NCBI GenBank assembly: GCA_002340255.1
Contig: DDLS01000099.1
Span: 10,094-74,093 of the forward strand
DNA from: Cyanobacteria bacterium UBA2566
GTDB lineage: Bacteria; Cyanobacteriota; Cyanobacteriia; Cyanobacteriales; Desertifilaceae
DNA: 64,000 bases
Direction of reading: 5' to 3'
Positions within the stretch are counted from its first letter, which is position 1, and the number at the start of each line of letters is the position of its first letter. Made by a program: the position numbers and the translations under genes. The notes beneath the pieces are model-generated. The model was not told the origin of the DNA, made no database searches, and saw only the letters and a program-made list of their open reading frames with translations. This document shows, in pieces, positions 6,906 to 15,423 of the stretch.

Positions 6906-8879
6906 ATGAACTCACATCCTCCGACCCCAGCAAACCAAGAAACAAGCTCCATGGAACGGCTGCTTAACCAACGATATCAATTTATTAAAACCCTTGGCTC
7001 CAACCAGCTTGGTCAAACTCACCTGGTTGGCGATACCCATCTTCCAGGACATCCTCGATGTGTCGTCAAGCAATTAAAGCTTCCTGGTAATAATCCCAAA
7101 ACCTTAGAATTCAGTTTAATTTTACTTAATAAGAAGGCAGAAGCCCTCAAAAGTCTTGGTACTCATCCCCAAATCCCTAAACTGCTCGATTATTTTGAAG
7201 AGAGCCAAAGTTTTTATCTCGTGGAAGAGTTTATTGTTGGTACTTCTTTGCGCGATCAATTGGAATCTCAGCCCCAATGGACAGAAGCCCAAGCGATCGG
7301 CTTGCTCGAAGAAGTGTTACAAATCTTATCTTTTGTCCATAGTCGTGGATTGATTCATCGCTCCATTAAACCGTCAAATTTAATTCGCCGTAAATCAGAC
7401 GATCGCATGGTGCTAACGGGATTTGGTATTTTTAAGGAGATTGGTACTCAAGTGATGCGCTCTCAACAACAACTGTTGAAAGCTCAAAGAAATGGTTCAG
7501 TGGTTTATGTGTCCCCAGAACAAGACCAAGGACAAGCCCATTTTAATAGCGATCTCTATTCGTTAGGCATAATTGGGATTCAATTACTCAGCGGTCAAAG
7601 TATTTTAGAATTGTCGACATTGAGGAGTAAAGCAACCCAAGATTGGCAGGATAGGGTTAAAGCGAATCTAGACTTGATCTCTATTCTGAATAAAATGGTA
7701 GCTCCGGATACAAAAGAACGCTATCAATTAGCCACCAGTATCTTAGAGGATTTAGCTAATTTGCAACCGGGTAAAGTGAGTGCGCCTTTAGTGCGCTCTG
7801 AAACCCCTCCATTGGTTCCCCAAGGACAACCCCAGGAACCCAAAATTGATTATGAGGAGGTAACCTCCGTGACTCCCCTGAATCCGTTCCAAGCAAAGCG
7901 TTATTTATTACCCTTAAGTGTGGTCTTAGGCAGTTTGATTTTGCTGGGGATCGCCTTGGGATCGAGTCGTTTTTCTTTATCAGGGTTGAGTCGCAATAGT
8001 CTGAAGGAGGCTCAAAAGTATGCTCAAGAGGGGAATCTAGATGAGGCACTAAAGTCCTATAGTCAGGCGATCGCCAAACAGCCAAAAAAGGGAGAGGCTT
8101 ATTACCAACGTGCTTTGATTTATCAGGATCGAGATAATCTTGAGGCAGCTTTGGAGGACTTTACCCAGGCAATTTTGCTATCGAGTAACCTCACTGAGTC
8201 CTATTATCAGCGGGGCAATATCCGATTTGAATTGGGCGATCGCCAAGGAGCTAAGGCTGATTATACTGAAGTCCTTGCCCTCGATCCGAGTTTTGTCCCG
8301 GCTTATGTGAATCGGGGTAGCGTATTATCGGATTTAGGGGATGATAAAGGGGCTATTCTGGACTACACTCAAGCCCTGGAACTGGAGCCAACTTTGAGCG
8401 CAGCCTATTTGAATCGCTGTTTATCTTGGTCAAATGTGGGAGATCAGGAGCGGGCTATCTCCGATTGTACCCAGGCTATCAATCTAGAGCCGACAGATGG
8501 TTTAGCCTATCAAAATCGAGGGTTAGCCCGGCGGAAAAAACAAGATTTTCAGGGGGCGATCGAGGATTACAATATTGCGATTCGCCTCGATCCGGACGAT
8601 CCAGTTCCCTATCATAATCGGGGATTAACGCGGTTAGATTTAGGGGATACTCAAGGGGCAATTTCTGATTTTACTAGAGCGATCGAACGCAAGTCCGATT
8701 TTGCCCTCGCCTATTATGACCGAGGATTAGCTTACATGAAGCGAACGCAAACGGATAAGGCGATTTCAGATCTACAAAAAACTGCCCAACTCTGTTCGAG
8801 TATGGGCAGAGTCGGGTGCTATGAAGATGCGACATATCAATTGGATCAATTACCTTCTTCTGGAGAGGTTACGCCATAA
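6906..8879 (+). CDS. membrane-bound serine/threonine pseudokinase with TPR repeats
   Basis: 657 residues. The N-terminal part (about 24-290) has the eukaryotic-type kinase fold of the cyanobacterial Ser/Thr kinase-TPR family: the ATP-binding Lys is kept (VVKQLK, Lys55), as are VEEF, the Asn of the catalytic loop (Asn158) and YVSPEQ of the activation segment. However, the catalytic-loop HRD is HRS (Ser153 instead of Asp), the DFG motif is GFG (Gly172 instead of Asp), and the Gly-rich loop is degenerate (GSNQLGQTH). Both catalytic aspartates are thus missing, so it is probably a non-catalytic scaffold. A transmembrane helix (about 335-356) separates it from roughly eight TPR units (about 368-650) with the usual AYYNRG-type spacing. 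It lies divergent from gvpA. Its target is unknown. Confidence 0.9.
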   Translation: MNSHPPTPANQETSSMERLLNQRYQFIKTLGSNQLGQTHLVGDTHLPGHPRCVVKQLKLPGNNPKTLEFSLILLNKKAEALKSLGTHPQIPKLLDYFEESQSFYLVEEFIVGTSLRDQLESQPQWTEAQAIGLLEEVLQILSFVHSRGLIHRSIKPSNLIRRKSDDRMVLTGFGIFKEIGTQVMRSQQQLLKAQRNGSVVYVSPEQDQGQAHFNSDLYSLGIIGIQLLSGQSILELSTLRSKATQDWQDRVKANLDLISILNKMVAPDTKERYQLATSILEDLANLQPGKVSAPLVRSETPPLVPQGQPQEPKIDYEEVTSVTPLNPFQAKRYLLPLSVVLGSLILLGIALGSSRFSLSGLSRNSLKEAQKYAQEGNLDEALKSYSQAIAKQPKKGEAYYQRALIYQDRDNLEAALEDFTQAILLSSNLTESYYQRGNIRFELGDRQGAKADYTEVLALDPSFVPAYVNRGSVLSDLGDDKGAILDYTQALELEPTLSAAYLNRCLSWSNVGDQERAISDCTQAINLEPTDGLAYQNRGLARRKKQDFQGAIEDYNIAIRLDPDDPVPYHNRGLTRLDLGDTQGAISDFTRAIERKSDFALAYYDRGLAYMKRTQTDKAISDLQKTAQLCSSMGRVGCYEDATYQLDQLPSSGEVTP

Positions 8880-9069
8880 TCCGCCGTCTTCCTGTACCCC
8901 CTCTCGGAGTTTCACCTCCTCGACGGTTGTATCTATATCCATAGAGGATTTCTGTAGACTCGGAGGTATCAACCGATAGAGTGGATACTTCCGAGGAAGA
9001 GAGTGGAGTCATGGCGATCGTATTCACCAAGAACAGGGGGGAAACCAGTAAAGAGAGCAGAGTTTGCAT
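8869..9069 (-). CDS. small secreted peptide precursor, PatX-like
   Basis: 66 residues. A hydrophobic N-terminal signal (MQTLLSLLVSPLFLVNTIAM) is followed by a Ser/Thr-rich stretch and a very basic, Gly/Arg-rich C-terminus ending RGGTGRRRIMA. This layout (signal peptide, variable middle, C-terminal RG-type peptide close to RGSGR) is that of PatX, the HetR-inhibiting peptide precursor found in filamentous cyanobacteria, including non-heterocystous ones. The match to the RGSGR pentapeptide is imperfect, as it reads R-G-G-T-G-R here. The frame overlaps the last 11 bases of the pseudokinase gene, tail to tail. The short length makes the call uncertain, and hetR is not in the window. Confidence 0.45.
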   Translation of the reverse strand: MQTLLSLLVSPLFLVNTIAMTPLSSSEVSTLSVDTSESTEILYGYRYNRRGGETPRGGTGRRRIMA

Positions 9070-9229
9070 TAGATGCCATCAGAAAGCTTCTATACTCTCT
9101 TTACGGGCACAATTACCCCGATCCGGAAGATGCGTTTTTTTCCTTAGATATTCTCTTCAGAATTCAGAAATATTGTTCAATTCAAGCGATCGCCCTCTCC
9201 AAAAGTAATCTTGAAGAGAGAGTGGGATC

Positions 9230-9916
9230 TCAGATTCGCACTTGAGTCACAGAAATTTTACCGGAAAAACAGATATCTACATCTGTGCCTGGAGTGCGAT
9301 CGCGTCGATCGTAATTTCCACAGTACAGATACTCATCCCCGTTGATTCGATACTGGAGCGGTAACGGTTTCTTACTCAAGGGACAAAATACCATTTCTGG
9401 TTCTGGAGAACCAGCTTCAAGATGGGGAATATTCACATTCCAGAAACATCCTGGCTCCAGAGGATGGGAAAACAGCTTAGATAAAATATGGGCTGTCCAT
9501 TGCGTCGTTCGTTCCCAGTCAATTTCTAAAGGGCGCTTGATCCAGTGGGAAATGGCAATACCAGGAATTCCATGAAAAGCGGCTTCCCGCACCGCAGCAA
9601 CGGTTCCAGACATATACACATCCACCCCCATATTTCCCCCAGCGTTCACCCCAGAGAGAACCCAATCAATCTCCTGATTCAATTGGGGTTGCAATTGGGC
9701 GATCGCCAAGCGGGTACAATCAGCAGGAGCGCCCTGGACAGCATATTCAGTTGGCGATCTCTCTTCCATCTTCAGGGGTTTGTAGGTTGTCGTTTGATGG
9801 CTACACCCAGAATATTGTACTGTGGGAGCAACGATAATCCCCTCACCCTCAACAGCATCATGGAGGGCACGAATACCAGGAGCATCAATCCCATCATCAT
9901 TGGTTAAAATTATCAT
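9230..9916 (-). CDS. surE: 5'/3'-nucleotidase SurE
   Basis: 228 residues, the normal SurE length. It opens with MIILTNDDGIDAPG, in which NDDG binds the catalytic metal, and carries the other family signatures YSGCSHQTTT, GAPADCTRLA and SGVNAGGNMGVDVYMSGTVAA. SurE removes phosphate from nucleoside monophosphates (and short polyphosphate in some species) in the cytoplasm and is linked to stress survival. The first ATG puts the metal-binding motif at its usual position. It is followed by no clear partner on the same strand. Confidence 0.95.
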   Translation of the reverse strand: MIILTNDDGIDAPGIRALHDAVEGEGIIVAPTVQYSGCSHQTTTYKPLKMEERSPTEYAVQGAPADCTRLAIAQLQPQLNQEIDWVLSGVNAGGNMGVDVYMSGTVAAVREAAFHGIPGIAISHWIKRPLEIDWERTTQWTAHILSKLFSHPLEPGCFWNVNIPHLEAGSPEPEMVFCPLSKKPLPLQYRINGDEYLYCGNYDRRDRTPGTDVDICFSGKISVTQVRI

Positions 9917-9931
9917 TAGTCAAATTATCAG

Positions 9932-10498
9932 TTATTGTCTATAATTGCCACCGACAGTCATCCAGCCCACCAAGTCGTCTTGAGTGCGAACTCGGACATA
10001 TTCTTGGCGACCGTAGTAAAAAGTATTTCTCCAGTTAACGATGATCGGTTCGCCCCGATAAACGGTGCGGATGCGATCGCCCTGATTATTGTAAATGCCC
10101 GAAGTAACTGTCACTCGTTCGCGGGAACCTCGACGCACCGGATCGTTATAATCCACCCCTGGAGGACCAAAAAAACCGCCACCCCCCGGATTTTGAGCAT
10201 AATTGGTTTCAAACCGCGCTCGACACCCATTTCTTACCCAAACAAATCCATTCCCAAACCCCCAATTTCCGATGCAAGAGGCTGTGGAATATTGCTCCAC
10301 TAACGTTATACCATTACGAGTATCGACGGGGCAGTTAGCCGGTTGAGCATCGTGACTTTCACAGCGTACAGATTGAGAGGGTCTTTGGGCAGTGGCGGGT
10401 TGCACGTTGATGGCGCTTATGCCTACCATCACACTAGAGGATAAAGCCGCTGTAAGACAAGATTGGAGAACTCGACGCATAGTTGGGTTAGTCAGCAT
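9932..10498 (-). CDS. secreted DUF3011 protein with SH3-like C-terminus
   Basis: 188 residues. A signal peptide with a cleavage site after QPATAQ is followed by a DUF3011-like segment (SVRCESHDAQPANCPVD, then EQYSTASCIGNWGFGN and VRNGCRARFE) with four or more cysteines that probably form disulfides. A C-terminal part (about 125-188) has the pattern of a bacterial SH3-like domain ending in VGWMTVGGNYR. It is exported to periplasm or outer surface. The biochemical role is unknown; SH3-like domains often bind cell-wall peptides. The start could also be the in-frame Met seven codons later. Confidence 0.75.
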   Translation of the reverse strand: MLTNPTMRRVLQSCLTAALSSSVMVGISAINVQPATAQRPSQSVRCESHDAQPANCPVDTRNGITLVEQYSTASCIGNWGFGNGFVWVRNGCRARFETNYAQNPGGGGFFGPPGVDYNDPVRRGSRERVTVTSGIYNNQGDRIRTVYRGEPIIVNWRNTFYYGRQEYVRVRTQDDLVGWMTVGGNYRQ

Positions 10499-10708
10499 GA
10501 TAGAGAATCCGAGTTGATTTTACCATTCTCTACTATTGACGGGTTTCTGAGCCGTGAGTGCCAGATGGGAGAATACAGCACTTTGGGCTGTGATTGAGGA
10601 ATTTGGGAAGGAGTAGACGGCTATTCTAGCGATTGTCAAAAACAATTATTAATGTCCTTCATCGTAGAGAAAAGTGTTGTGTATAGCGTAAAGCTCTATA
10701 GCAGTTGC

Positions 10709-10714
10709 TATAAT
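10709..10714 (+). promoter_or_regulatory. possible -10 element (TATAAT)
   Basis: A consensus TATAAT, about 40 bases upstream of the HEAT-repeat gene and in an AT-rich gap. The -35 region is not convincing. Confidence 0.35.
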
Positions 10715-10753
10715 CCGTTAAGATAGCTTAATCTTTAAAGTGAATTTATCATT

Positions 10754-11452
10754 ATGAAGATTATGACTGCTTCCAGCTTAAAAGAACTGAAGATCCAACT
10801 CGATAGTGATAATCTTCGCGATCGCAAGCTGGCTCTGTTGGCACTACGCAATTTCTCCCCAAAGAAAGCGATGCCTTTGCTTAAAAAAGCACTTCAGGAT
10901 CGCAATCAGCAAGTGCGCTCTATGGCTATTTTTGCCCTAGGGGTTAAGCCCACAGAAGAGTCTTTTTCGCTGCTCGTCAATCTGTTAGAAACCGATCCTG
11001 ATTATGGGATTCGAGCTGATTCTGCTGGTGCTTTAGGCTATTTGCGCGATTTGAGAGCTTTTGAACCCCTAGTGCGAGCTTTTTATGAAGACCCCGATTG
11101 GTTGGTGCGTTTTAGTGCGGCGGTTTCCCTGGGGAATCTACGAGATCAACGGGCCCATGATGTCTTATTACAAGCTTTAGACAGTGCAGAAGTTCTAATT
11201 CAACAGGCTGCGATCGCCGCTTTAGGGGAAATTAAAGATCTCAGTGCCGTTACCGATATTTTGAGATTTGCCGGCTCAGAAGATTGGCTCGTCCGTCAGC
11301 GTTTAGCCGAAGCCTTGGGCCATTTACCCTGTAGTAAAAGTCAATCTGCCCTTAGATACCTTGCCAAAGACCCCCACCCCAATGTAGCCCAGGCGGCAGC
11401 CTTAGCCCTAGACAATCTTTCCTTTTCCCAAATCAACCCCCAGAACGCTTGA
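10754..11452 (+). CDS. HEAT-repeat protein (PBS-lyase HEAT-like)
   Basis: 232 residues built of about six HEAT-like helical repeats of some 31 residues (for example VRSMAIFALGVK, IRADSAGALGYLRD, VRFSAAVSLGNLRD, IQQAAIAALGEIKD). Such repeats occur in cyanobacterial phycobilisome lyases (CpcE/F type) and in many scaffold proteins. Without phycobilisome genes nearby, a lyase role cannot be claimed, so it is best called a HEAT-repeat scaffold. The 3' end overlaps the convergent SUI1 gene by 20 bases. Confidence 0.85.
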   Translation: MKIMTASSLKELKIQLDSDNLRDRKLALLALRNFSPKKAMPLLKKALQDRNQQVRSMAIFALGVKPTEESFSLLVNLLETDPDYGIRADSAGALGYLRDLRAFEPLVRAFYEDPDWLVRFSAAVSLGNLRDQRAHDVLLQALDSAEVLIQQAAIAALGEIKDLSAVTDILRFAGSEDWLVRQRLAEALGHLPCSKSQSALRYLAKDPHPNVAQAAALALDNLSFSQINPQNA

Positions 11453-11783
11453 CTTTATACCCTTTTTGTGATAGGAAAGTCATCACTTTCTGTCCATGAT
11501 CCCCTTGAATTTCTACAGTTTGTTCCTTTAGGGTTCCTCCAGCGCCACAGTGAGTTTTCAATTGCTTCAACAGAGCAGACAACGTTTCCTGGGAATGTTG
11601 AAACCCTTGCACCACAGTAACAGTTTTCCCTTTGCGTCCTTTGCGAGATACTTCTACCTTAAGATTTTGTTGGTTGGGCACTACATCAAGCTCTACCGAG
11701 TTTCGATCCTCAGTATCCCCATCATAGCCAAACTCTTGATAAACAAAGCGATCGCCCGATTTTGACTTACTCTTAGAGGCCAT
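11433..11783 (-). CDS. translation initiation factor SUI1/eIF1 family (YciH-like)
   Basis: 116 residues. The C-terminal 80 residues are the SUI1 fold: LKVEVSRKGRKGKTVTVVQG, then LLKQLKTHCGAGGTLK and VEIQGDHGQKVMTFLSQKGY. The N-terminus (MASKSKSKSGDRFVYQEFG) is the usual tail of the cyanobacterial form. In bacteria the protein binds the 30S subunit and may affect start-codon choice; it is not essential where tested. It is one base downstream of the pentapeptide-repeat gene stop region (1-base gap to 11785), so the two are probably co-transcribed. Confidence 0.92.
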   Translation of the reverse strand: MASKSKSKSGDRFVYQEFGYDGDTEDRNSVELDVVPNQQNLKVEVSRKGRKGKTVTVVQGFQHSQETLSALLKQLKTHCGAGGTLKEQTVEIQGDHGQKVMTFLSQKGYKVKRSGG

Positions 11784-11784
11784 A

Positions 11785-13362
11785 TTAACTATTCCCTAGC
11801 TTCTCCAAAACATAAAACCCGCGAATAAAATCCGCTACTACTTCCGCCGTAGGTACAGACAACTGTTGCATTTTCATCGTAGTGGTTTCACTCGTCTGAA
11901 AATAAGCAGCCGAATCAACCAAACGCTTACCAAAAGACGGATGATAATAAATATTCAGGGATCGATCGCTCGAATTAGTCAAACTCACCTGAGTCGGCAT
12001 GACAAAGAACTCTTGCGCACCTGGGGGTTTCGGCAGATCTCCTCCCACTTTCACCCGTACCACTCGACTCATGACTTGACTGAGAGACTTACTGATTTGC
12101 TTAATTCGTTTTCGGTCTCGAATTGTCAAATAATCCTCCATATCTGGAGAACGGATAATCTCCATCACTTCCGTAATATTGCGTTGAGTGACGGTACTAT
12201 CCTTAAACGGTAAAATGGCCAAATAGGCGATCGGCAACAGTTCTTCATCCCGGTCTAAACGGAAAATCAACGTAGTTCGGCGATAGCCTACCTTAATGCT
12301 CGGAGGATGATTCATCCCCGGATATTGCCCAGCTATCTGATAATAGAATCCTGCCAAAACAAAACTCGCCGCATGGTCGAGTTGAGCATCTACCGTAATA
12401 CTGACCGTGGGCGGAGTAGGGTTGAAAAACTGCTTAAATTCTTCAGACGTAAAATGATAAACCTGGGTATGATCTCCATCCGGACTCAAATCCACCCATT
12501 CGCAGGCCATACCATCGGTTTTTAAGCCAAATCGGGACACCCCATGAAGCTTTGCCCCGGTTAAAGTCGCGCCGCTCAAATCTGCGCCGCTCCATTCCAC
12601 TTGGATCAAATTCGATTGGGTCAAATCTGCATGAACTAAACTACAATTGACCAAATTCGCATTACTTAAATCCGCGCCAATTAAATTCGTTCCACTCAAC
12701 TTCGCTTCACTCAAATCAGCCCAACTGAGATTGGTTCCACTCAAATCCACCCAGCGCAGATTTGCACCACTTAAATTTGCACCACTTAAATTCGCCCGGC
12801 TAAGGTTAGCATGGCGTAAATCCGCATCGCGCAAGTCTGAACCACTTAAATCAGCCCGTCCTAGGTCAGTTCCATGGAGATTTGCCCCTTCGAGATTCGC
12901 TGCAATCATGGATGTGCCACGCAAATCCACTTCACTCAGATTCGCGCCACTGAGATTCGCCTGACGTAGGGTGGCTTCTCGTAAATCTGCTCCAGTCAGG
13001 TTCGCTCTACTGAGGTTCGCGTTACTCAGTTGAGCGCGAATCAATTCGGCTCGAATCAGTCCCGCTTGAACTAAACTTGCTCCACTGAGATCGGCACGGA
13101 CTAAATTTGCTACATTAAGGATGGCCCGATTAAAATTGGCTTTGGTCAGATTACAACCACTGAGCCGAGCAACATTCAGTTTAGCTTTGCTCAGATCGGC
13201 ACTTTGCAGGTTAGCGCCACTGAGGTTAGCAACACAGAGGTTAGCACCACTAAAGTTGGCATCGCTCAAATTAACCCCACTCAGGTTAGCTTCCGTGAGC
13301 AAGATGCCCATGAAATCTCTTTCTCCGGTTTCGTACCGATTAAGCACTTCCTCTTCATCCAT
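11785..13362 (-). CDS. pentapeptide-repeat protein with extra C-terminal domain
   Basis: 525 residues. From about 15 to 270 the protein is an unbroken run of pentapeptide repeats A(D/N)LXX (ANLSGANLSEVDLRGTS and similar), which fold into a right-handed quadrilateral beta-helix of roughly twelve coils. The remaining 250 residues form a separate domain (from about 280, DGMACEWVDLSPDGDHTQVY) with a predicted mixed fold and a stretch (YRRTTLIFRLDRDEELLPIAY) that I do not recognise. No signal peptide or membrane helix is seen, so it is cytoplasmic. Pentapeptide proteins can mimic DNA or serve as scaffolds; the function here is unknown. It is followed at once by the SUI1 gene. Confidence 0.9.
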   Translation of the reverse strand: MDEEEVLNRYETGERDFMGILLTEANLSGVNLSDANFSGANLCVANLSGANLQSADLSKAKLNVARLSGCNLTKANFNRAILNVANLVRADLSGASLVQAGLIRAELIRAQLSNANLSRANLTGADLREATLRQANLSGANLSEVDLRGTSMIAANLEGANLHGTDLGRADLSGSDLRDADLRHANLSRANLSGANLSGANLRWVDLSGTNLSWADLSEAKLSGTNLIGADLSNANLVNCSLVHADLTQSNLIQVEWSGADLSGATLTGAKLHGVSRFGLKTDGMACEWVDLSPDGDHTQVYHFTSEEFKQFFNPTPPTVSITVDAQLDHAASFVLAGFYYQIAGQYPGMNHPPSIKVGYRRTTLIFRLDRDEELLPIAYLAILPFKDSTVTQRNITEVMEIIRSPDMEDYLTIRDRKRIKQISKSLSQVMSRVVRVKVGGDLPKPPGAQEFFVMPTQVSLTNSSDRSLNIYYHPSFGKRLVDSAAYFQTSETTTMKMQQLSVPTAEVVADFIRGFYVLEKLGNS

Positions 13363-13441
13363 GGCTTTTTCCTAGAGATTGGTTGAGTTAGACTGGCGTT
13401 GGTATACGTTTCCCATTCGTTATGATAGCTGCATTAGGGTG

Positions 13442-14278
13442 ATGAAAATAGGCATTATTGGTTTAGGGTTAATCGGTGGGTCGTTAGGGTTAGCTTTGCG
13501 ATCGCTCGGTTGGGAAGTCTTGGGCGCTAGTCGTAATCCGCATACCTGTGAGGCAGCCGTGGCACAAGGGGTTGTGGATCGAGCTAGTGTTGAGTTGAGC
13601 CAAGTCAGCCCAGCGGAGATTATTTTTATTTGTACTCCTATCGGTCTGATTGTACCGATCGCCCAACAATTGCTTCCCTTGCTCTCTCCGGCCACAATTG
13701 TAACGGATGTCGGGTCGGTTAAAACGCCAATTGTTGAGTCCCTTGCCCCAATTTGGCCCAATTTTGTTGGCGGTCATCCCATGGCAGGAACCGCAGAACA
13801 AGGGTTAGGAGCGGCGCAGTTCGGGTTGTTTGAAGATCGTCCCTATGTTCTCACTCCGACTCCAACCACCTCACCAGAGTCTTTGGAGCAGGTGACGGAA
13901 ATTGTGCGATCGCTGCGATCGAGAGTCTATCATTGTTCTCCCCAAGAACACGATCGCGCAGTGGCTTTGATTTCCCATTTACCCGTTTTCGTCAGTGCTG
14001 GATTAATTACGACTTGTAGCGATTCACCTTTGGACACCGTGCGAGATTTAGCCCAAAAACTGGCAAGTTCCGGCTTTGCTGATACCAGTCGGGTAGGAGG
14101 AGGCAATCCAGAGTTAGGTCGAATGATGGCAGAATATAACCGAGATGCTCTCAGAGAATCCCTCTTAAGTTATCGCCAAAATTTAGATCGAGTTCTCACT
14201 TGGATTGAAGACGAAAATTGGGTCGCTATTGATGAGTATTTACAGAAAACTCAACAAGAGCGACCCAATTTTTTGTAG
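13442..14278 (+). CDS. tyrA: prephenate/arogenate dehydrogenase
   Basis: 278 residues from the ATG at 13442, which places the Rossmann motif GLGLIGGSLG at residues 7-16, as in the TyrA family. Further family marks are TDVGSVKTPI, GGHPMAGTAEQG and HDRAVALISHLP. The enzyme makes 4-hydroxyphenylpyruvate or tyrosine, most often from arogenate with NADP in cyanobacteria. The open frame extends 21 codons upstream, but that stretch (MVELDWRWYTFPI) is not family-like. The 3' end of the coding sequence contains a strong terminator-like hairpin (14214-14274). Confidence 0.95.
   Translation: MKIGIIGLGLIGGSLGLALRSLGWEVLGASRNPHTCEAAVAQGVVDRASVELSQVSPAEIIFICTPIGLIVPIAQQLLPLLSPATIVTDVGSVKTPIVESLAPIWPNFVGGHPMAGTAEQGLGAAQFGLFEDRPYVLTPTPTTSPESLEQVTEIVRSLRSRVYHCSPQEHDRAVALISHLPVFVSAGLITTCSDSPLDTVRDLAQKLASSGFADTSRVGGGNPELGRMMAEYNRDALRESLLSYRQNLDRVLTWIEDENWVAIDEYLQKTQQERPNFL
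14214..14274 (+). terminator. intrinsic terminator inside the 3' end of tyrA
   Basis: A perfect 14-base inverted repeat, AAAATTGGGTCGCT (14214-14227) and AGCGACCCAATTTT (14259-14272), is followed by more T (TTTTTT overall at 14269-14274). The stop codon TAG follows at 14276-14278. The hairpin codes for the last residues of TyrA, so stem and reading frame overlap. The loop is long, 31 bases. Confidence 0.65.
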
Positions 14279-14280
14279 GA

Positions 14281-14330
14281 ATGGGGAATAGGGAATAGGG
14301 AATCTCCCTATCCCTCATCTCCCTATCCAG
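14281..14330. repeat. heptanucleotide repeat with internal hairpin
   Basis: Units of GGGAATA on one side and TCCCTAT on the other, giving a small perfect stem ATAGGGA/TCCCTAT. It fills the 44-base gap between tyrA and the convergent cyclophilin gene. Confidence 0.7.
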
Positions 14331-15423
14331 GTAGGAAATTCTCCATGCCTTCAATCACTTTCATTGAAGTAATGCGATCGCCTTTTTTCAGTTCAGGCAA
14401 CACGTCCTCACCGTCAACAACATACCCAAATACTGCATACTCACCATCCAAGAGATTTAAGCCCGCAGGGGTTAATTCCGGTTCAAAGAGGAAGAAGAAA
14501 AACTGAGACGAACCCCCATTCGGATCGTTATCTGGGCGAGCCATGCCTAGGGTTCCATAGGCAGAGAAAGGTAAAACTGGCTGCTCACGGTAGAGTCCAA
14601 TTTCTTCTAATGTAAATTCATAAATTGGTTCTACTTCACTTTGAACTCTAATTTCTAAAGGAATTGTGCGTTCTTCTCCAGTTGCGGGGTCTACAAATCC
14701 ATTTTCTGGGCCAGGAGGATCGCCAAGTTGCAACACATAGAATTCGTCCGCCCGGGTAATGGGTAAACCATCATAAAATCCCCTAGACACCAGATCCACA
14801 AAGTTTCCCGCCGTTACTGGCGCATTATAACCATCAACGACAACCGTTAAGCTTCCTTTTTCAGTTTCAATTTCTACCGCCGCTCGTCCTTTCAACTGAG
14901 GTAGGGCACTATATTCGGAGGGCACTTCATAGGGAAACCCTTGCACCATCAGATTTTCTAGAGTTTCCACTTCAAAGAGGCAACTTTTTTGTGTCTCAAA
15001 GGCAGCGGTTTTGTCTTGTTCCGCTACTTGCTCCCGAAGGATATTGAGATCGGTGCTCAATTGTTCTAGAACTTCTTGAGCTTCAGAGCGGCGATCTTCG
15101 GCAATGCTAGCTAAAATCTTTTCATTGCGAGTTGATAACAAAAAGCTGGCTTCACTGAGGCTAGAAGTAGCTGCACCCCAGCGTCTTCCTCGAATCGGAG
15201 CAATAATCGATTCAATATCCCCTTGGATCTTGAAAATGGTGTCATTATCAATGGGCAGAGCATAGCGCAGAATGGCATCACCCTCGGTAATGGCATTCCC
15301 TCCAGGGAGGCGACTTTCTCGGTCAGGAGCCGCTTGGGTGGGGGTACTCAGTCCCACCCAACAGGTTAGGACGAGGAGACACACCAAGGTGGTCTTGAAT
15401 AAGGACTTTAGGATATGGATCAT
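14323..15423 (-). CDS. thylakoid-lumen cyclophilin-type peptidyl-prolyl isomerase (TLP40/CYP38 type)
   Basis: 366 residues. A signal peptide (LVCLLVLTCWVGLSTPTQAA) leads to a helical N-terminal bundle (about 45-170) and a C-terminal cyclophilin-like domain (about 180-360: VEIETEKGSLTVVVDGYNAP, VTAGNFVDLVSRGFYDG, GGSSQFFFF). This two-part layout is that of plant CYP38/TLP40 and its cyanobacterial counterparts, which help assemble and repair photosystem II in the thylakoid lumen. Several active-site residues of classical cyclophilins are altered in this group, so isomerase activity is uncertain. The first ATG is kept because it gives a good signal peptide. Confidence 0.88.
   Translation of the reverse strand: MIHILKSLFKTTLVCLLVLTCWVGLSTPTQAAPDRESRLPGGNAITEGDAILRYALPIDNDTIFKIQGDIESIIAPIRGRRWGAATSSLSEASFLLSTRNEKILASIAEDRRSEAQEVLEQLSTDLNILREQVAEQDKTAAFETQKSCLFEVETLENLMVQGFPYEVPSEYSALPQLKGRAAVEIETEKGSLTVVVDGYNAPVTAGNFVDLVSRGFYDGLPITRADEFYVLQLGDPPGPENGFVDPATGEERTIPLEIRVQSEVEPIYEFTLEEIGLYREQPVLPFSAYGTLGMARPDNDPNGGSSQFFFFLFEPELTPAGLNLLDGEYAVFGYVVDGEDVLPELKKGDRITSMKVIEGMENFLPG

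Noticed and set aside
9003..9245. 80-codon frame on the plus strand opposite the PatX-like gene
   Set aside because: Overlaps antisense two better candidates, lacks a clear ribosome-binding site and matches nothing I recognise; it could only be kept if the PatX-like call is wrong.
12647..12964. Long plus-strand frame rich in Lys/Ser/Ala/Pro
   Set aside because: It is the antisense shadow of the pentapeptide repeats, which by their periodicity leave the opposite strand open.
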